A DNA stretch of 8,628 nt from Ardenticatenales bacterium. GTDB taxonomy: Bacteria > Chloroflexota > Anaerolineae > Ardenticatenales > Ardenticatenaceae. Numbering within the stretch: the stretch's first letter is position 1; each line of letters begins with the position of its first letter. The stretch spans positions 1 to 8,628 of the forward strand of contig JACCSL010000059.1 in the NCBI GenBank assembly GCA_013812995.1, given 5' to 3'. Below the pieces are notes generated by a model. It did no database searches, was not told the DNA's origin, and was given only the letters and a program-made list of their open reading frames with translations. This document shows, one piece after another, positions 6,177 through 8,628 of this stretch. Both the position numbers and the translations under genes were made by a program.

Positions 6177-7085
6177 ATGGCTCCCGCGCGCCTTATCGAG
6201 CTTGCCCCCGATGCGCTCTACGTGCCCGGAGCGGTCAATGTGGGAGTCATTCGCAACGCAGCGGGCGAGGCACTGCTCGTGGATACGGGTGGCGACAAAG
6301 AGTACGGGCGGAGCCTGCGCAAGCTGCTGGAGGGGGCCGGACTGCGGCCCGTCGCCATCCTCAACACGCACTCTCACGCGGACCATTATGGGGGGAATGA
6401 GTATCTGGCTCGAAACCTCTCGCTCCCCGTCTGGGCTCCCGAGCTGGAGGAGGCCGTGCTCCACTACCCCTACCTGGAACCTATGTACCTCTTTGGCGGA
6501 GCAGCCCCGCTCGCCGGACTGCGCAACAAATGGTTGGAGGCGAAGTCATCACCCGTCGATCATATTTACGAGGTAGTGGATGGACCGTTAGTGGTTGGGC
6601 CGTTCGAGGTAATGCGCCATGTCACGAGCGGTCACGCTATGCGTCAGGTGGCCGTGGGCGTCGGAGCGGTCTGTTATGCCGCCGATGCCTTTTTCGGCGC
6701 GGAGGTGCTGGCGAAGTACGAGATTCCCTTCGTGCATGAGGTGGGGGGCCAGTTGGACTCGCTGGAACGGTTGCTCTCCCTCCCCTATGACATCTTTCTG
6801 CCCGGCCACGGCGAGCCAACGAGAGACATCGCTTTTGCCGTTGCCTCGAACCGCGCCGCCATCGAGCGAACCGCAGAATGGGTGCGCGGTGCCGTCACTG
6901 GAGGGGCCACGACCAGCGAGGTGGTTCACCGCGTCACGTCACGCCTAGCGGCTCCGCCCTCGACACTCTCGACCTATTTCCTCATGCACGCCTGTATCCT
7001 CGCCTACCTCACCTATCTCACCTCCCTCGGTGACCTCGCGCCCGTCGTTGAGGCGGGCGCGCTGCGCTGGGTAAAGACACCTTAG
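6177..7085 (+). CDS. MBL-fold metallohydrolase
   Basis: The product is a 302-residue cytoplasmic protein of the metallo-beta-lactamase fold. The full metal-ligand set is visible: H65-S-H67-A-D69-H70 in NTHSHADHYGGN, H153 in TSGHAMRQVAV, D170 in YAADAFFG, and H211 in FLPGHGEP. This is the glyoxalase-II-like binuclear arrangement, except that the usual second His of the 'GHTxGH' motif is replaced by Gln157. The substrate cannot be told; hydrolysis of a thioester, lactone, phosphodiester or similar bond is possible, and the family also includes sulfur-transfer-linked and RNA enzymes. The ATG is preceded by purine-rich AAAGGGTGAAGG at 6162-6173. It starts a new cluster after an 82-nt gap, and fdhD follows after only 3 nt, which hints at a link to sulfur or molybdenum-cofactor chemistry, but that link is inference. 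Confidence 0.88.
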   Translation: MAPARLIELAPDALYVPGAVNVGVIRNAAGEALLVDTGGDKEYGRSLRKLLEGAGLRPVAILNTHSHADHYGGNEYLARNLSLPVWAPELEEAVLHYPYLEPMYLFGGAAPLAGLRNKWLEAKSSPVDHIYEVVDGPLVVGPFEVMRHVTSGHAMRQVAVGVGAVCYAADAFFGAEVLAKYEIPFVHEVGGQLDSLERLLSLPYDIFLPGHGEPTRDIAFAVASNRAAIERTAEWVRGAVTGGATTSEVVHRVTSRLAAPPSTLSTYFLMHACILAYLTYLTSLGDLAPVVEAGALRWVKTP

Positions 7086-7088
7086 CAC

Positions 7089-7898
7089 ATGGCTGACGCG
7101 TCGCCGCTGGGCTGGACCACCAATTTCTGGAGCGTGGAGGGTGAGACTATTCGCCCCCTCCGCAAAGGAATCATGCGGGAAACCCCCTGGCCGCTCTTTG
7201 TTAATGAGCAGGAGTGGCTGACGCTGATCGCAACCCCGACCCAGCTGGAGCTGCTGGCGGTGGGCTTTCTCTACAATGAGGGAATCATTGAGTCGCTGGA
7301 CGAGGTGCTCTCCGTCCGCGTCTGCGAGGACCCAGAGGCGCTCATCGACGTGCGGCTTGTGGGGGAGCGCTTGCTACCGCTCAAGCGCACGCTGACCAGC
7401 GGCTGTGGTGGCGGCATTACCTTCGCGGACCTCGCCGCCTCGCGCGAGCCGCTGCCCCTGACCCAGCAGTGGAGTCCCAAGGTCATCTATCGGGGGATGT
7501 CCAATCTGCTCGCCAGCGTGGCCGAGCCTTACCGTGCGGTGGGTGGCTTTCACTCCAGCGCGCTGGCTGAGCCGGATGGCACGTTGTGTTTCGTGGCGAA
7601 CGATGTAGGGCGTCATAACACGATTGATAAGCTTGCAGGAGCGGTGCTCCTGCACGACCTGGAGCCGCGCGACAAGTTCCTTCTCTCGACAGGACGCATT
7701 TCCAGCGAGATGATCGGCAAAGCGGCAGGATTAGGGGTTTCACTGGTCGTCTCGCGCAATAGCCCAACCGCCACGACGGTGCAACTGGCACGAGAATGGC
7801 AGATTACCGTCGTTGGCTACTGTCGCGGGCAGCGCATGAATGTCTACAGCGCCCCGGAACGAATCGCGGGAAGGATGGAAGATGTTTCTGGAGAGTGA
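7089..7898 (+). CDS. fdhD: FdhD-type formate dehydrogenase accessory sulfurtransferase
   Basis: FdhD passes sulfur from a cysteine desulfurase to the molybdenum or tungsten bis-MGD cofactor before it is inserted into formate dehydrogenase-type enzymes in the cytoplasm. This 269-residue protein is close to the E. coli length (about 277) and carries the family landmarks: ATPTQLELLAVGFLYNEGII at about 48-67, GGFHSSAL at 152-159, NDVGRHNTIDKL at 171-182, STGRISSEM at 200-208, NSPTATT at 224-230, and NVYS at 251-254. The sulfur-carrying loop reads TSGCGGGI: Cys106 matches the essential first cysteine of E. coli (Cys121), but the second cysteine of CxxC is Gly109. It follows the MBL-fold gene by 3 nt and overlaps the GNAT gene by 17 nt. 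No formate dehydrogenase or molybdopterin gene is in the window, so its client enzyme lies elsewhere. Confidence 0.93.
   Translation: MADASPLGWTTNFWSVEGETIRPLRKGIMRETPWPLFVNEQEWLTLIATPTQLELLAVGFLYNEGIIESLDEVLSVRVCEDPEALIDVRLVGERLLPLKRTLTSGCGGGITFADLAASREPLPLTQQWSPKVIYRGMSNLLASVAEPYRAVGGFHSSALAEPDGTLCFVANDVGRHNTIDKLAGAVLLHDLEPRDKFLLSTGRISSEMIGKAAGLGVSLVVSRNSPTATTVQLAREWQITVVGYCRGQRMNVYSAPERIAGRMEDVSGE
7634..7654 (+). repeat. Perfect 9-bp inverted repeat with 3-nt loop inside fdhD
   Basis: TGCAGGAGC at 7634-7642 and its exact complement GCTCCTGCA at 7646-7654 enclose GGT. The RNA would fold as a strong hairpin. It falls on the conserved residues KLAGAVLLH, has no following T-run, and so is not a normal intrinsic terminator. 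Confidence 0.75.
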
Positions 7899-8379
7899 GC
7901 GGCTGCGGCTGATTGCCTGCCCAGCCGCTGTGGCGCGCGCCGCCATTGAGGAGCGAGGTAAGGCGGCGCGGCTGCTCGGTGCCGCGCTGGACGAGGCGTG
8001 GCCGGGCCCTGAGCTTCAAGATTTTCTCCCCTTCTACGCCGAGATGGTAGAAGAAGATGACTCGCTGCTGAGCTGGGGCATCTGGCTCATCGTGGAGCAC
8101 GCCTCGCAGACGGTGATTGGCGATGTGGGGTTCAAGGGAAAACCCGATGAGACAGGCAGCGTGGAACTTGGCTACAGCGTGGTGCCCACGTTCCGGCGAC
8201 AAGGCTATGCCAGCGAGGCGGCTGAGTGTCTGCTACGCTGGACCGTCGCCGTCTCTGATGTGACTCATGTGCGCGCGGAGTGCCTGGCCGAGAATCTTCC
8301 CTCGATTCGCACGCTGGAAAAGCTGGGTTTTACGCGGGTGAGCGAGGAGGGAGAAATGCTGTTGTGGGAGAAACTTTGA
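7882..8379 (+). CDS. GNAT N-acetyltransferase (RimJ/RimL-like)
   Basis: This 165-residue protein has the GNAT fold, which moves an acetyl group from acetyl-CoA to an amine on a protein N-terminus or small molecule. It starts with the typical LESERLRL strand. The acetyl-CoA pyrophosphate loop is RRQGYA at 105-110 (R/Q-x-x-G-x-A form), preceded by the strand VELGYSVVP at 94-102, and the C-terminal motif NLPSIRTLEKLGF lies at about 138-150. IGDVGFKGKPDETGSVELGY matches the RimJ/RimL-type branch. The frame is open from 7840, but the ATG at 7882 is chosen because it is preceded by AAGGA at 7871-7875 and puts LESERLRL right after Met. It overlaps fdhD by 17 nt. The target is not known, and conservation of the pocket cannot be judged. 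It could be a housekeeping or resistance-type enzyme. Confidence 0.9.
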   Translation: MFLESERLRLIACPAAVARAAIEERGKAARLLGAALDEAWPGPELQDFLPFYAEMVEEDDSLLSWGIWLIVEHASQTVIGDVGFKGKPDETGSVELGYSVVPTFRRQGYASEAAECLLRWTVAVSDVTHVRAECLAENLPSIRTLEKLGFTRVSEEGEMLLWEKL

Positions 8380-8628
8380 TGGGCGGTATAACTATGGTCA
8401 TACTCCAACCATAAAAACAGCTATTTCTCTTCCCGACCCTCTCTTTGAGGCCGCAGAACAGTCTGCGCAGGAACAGGACCTTTCCCGCAGTGAGTTCTAT
8501 GCACGCGCCCTCCAGATGTACCTGCAAGCCCAATCGCTACCACGGGATTACAGACGCTCTCAACCAACTGTACGATGAGGAAGCCAGCGGGGGCGTGGCA
8601 CGCCAAAATCGTCCTTCCTTGGCCCATT
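8379..8628 (+). pseudogene. Broken ribbon-helix-helix antitoxin-like gene, 3' end outside window
   Basis: The middle frame (codons starting at 8411) encodes TIKTAISLPDPLFEAAEQ and then SEFYARALQMYLQAQ, which closely matches ribbon-helix-helix antitoxins of the MazE/CopG type that start KTAISLPD. After about 8543 the homology continues in the next frame (GITDALNQLYDEEASG), the family's usual C-terminal helix, and that frame stays open to the window edge. The middle frame has no ATG, GTG or TTG between its upstream stop (TGA 8339-8341) and the conserved start. A well-placed ATG at 8379 (TGATG overlap with the GNAT stop, GGGAG 8 nt before it) lies in the same frame as the 3' part, but that frame hits TAA at 8412-8414. 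So frame +3 goes to frame +2 and back to +3: two indels that cancel. Pseudogene or sequencing errors are the two explanations. A toxin gene would be expected just beyond the edge. Confidence 0.7.

Noticed and set aside
7634..7654. The fdhD inverted repeat as an intrinsic terminator
   Set aside because: There is no T-run after the stem, and it lies inside conserved codons of an intact gene.
8379..8628. Programmed frameshifting to explain the antitoxin frames
   Set aside because: It would need a -1 and then a +1 shift in one short gene with no canonical slippery heptamer at either point; mutation or sequencing error is simpler.

Overview
The window is a gene-dense bacterial segment of about 60% G+C by eye, with every gene on the + strand and almost no intergenic DNA. 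The best guess at origin is Chloroflexota, perhaps Ktedonobacteria or a relative. That guess rests on remembered protein families: the long GlmL/MutL-like ATPase set among zinc-ribbon and polytopic membrane proteins, and the style of the MBL-fold, FdhD and GNAT proteins. No rRNA, tRNA, CRISPR array, insertion sequence or integrase is visible.

Left block (1-6094) is one tightly packed operon of seven genes. In order they are: the 3' end of a membrane protein gene; a six-helix membrane protein that starts at a TTG overlapping the previous stop; a 535-residue protein with a zinc ribbon, an acidic linker and two membrane helices; a second six-helix membrane protein; a 582-residue GlmL/MutL-like protein of the actin/Hsp70-type ATPase superfamily; a 356-residue soluble protein with sandwich-hybrid-like segments and a C-terminal KOW-like motif; and a 42-residue single-helix membrane protein joined by a GTGA overlap. 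Spacings are -4, +6, +8, +21, -14 and -4 nt. None of the seven is a mutase subunit, although the GlmL/MutL family is named for its association with glutamate mutase. The set looks like a membrane complex driven or gated by a cytoplasmic ATPase. Its function is unknown, and it is the best candidate here for an undescribed system.

Right block (6177-8628) follows an 82-nt gap, the longest in the window and the likeliest promoter site. It holds an MBL-fold metallohydrolase with all metal ligands present, an FdhD-type sulfurtransferase for molybdenum-enzyme maturation, a RimJ/RimL-like GNAT acetyltransferase, and a broken ribbon-helix-helix antitoxin-like gene that runs off the edge. The first three overlap or nearly touch. 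The FdhD protein lacks the second cysteine of the family's CxxC site, and no formate dehydrogenase gene is present. The antitoxin reading frame is interrupted twice by shifts that compensate each other.

Other signals are a four-run G4 quadruplex motif near the end of the ATPase gene and a perfect 9-bp inverted repeat inside fdhD.
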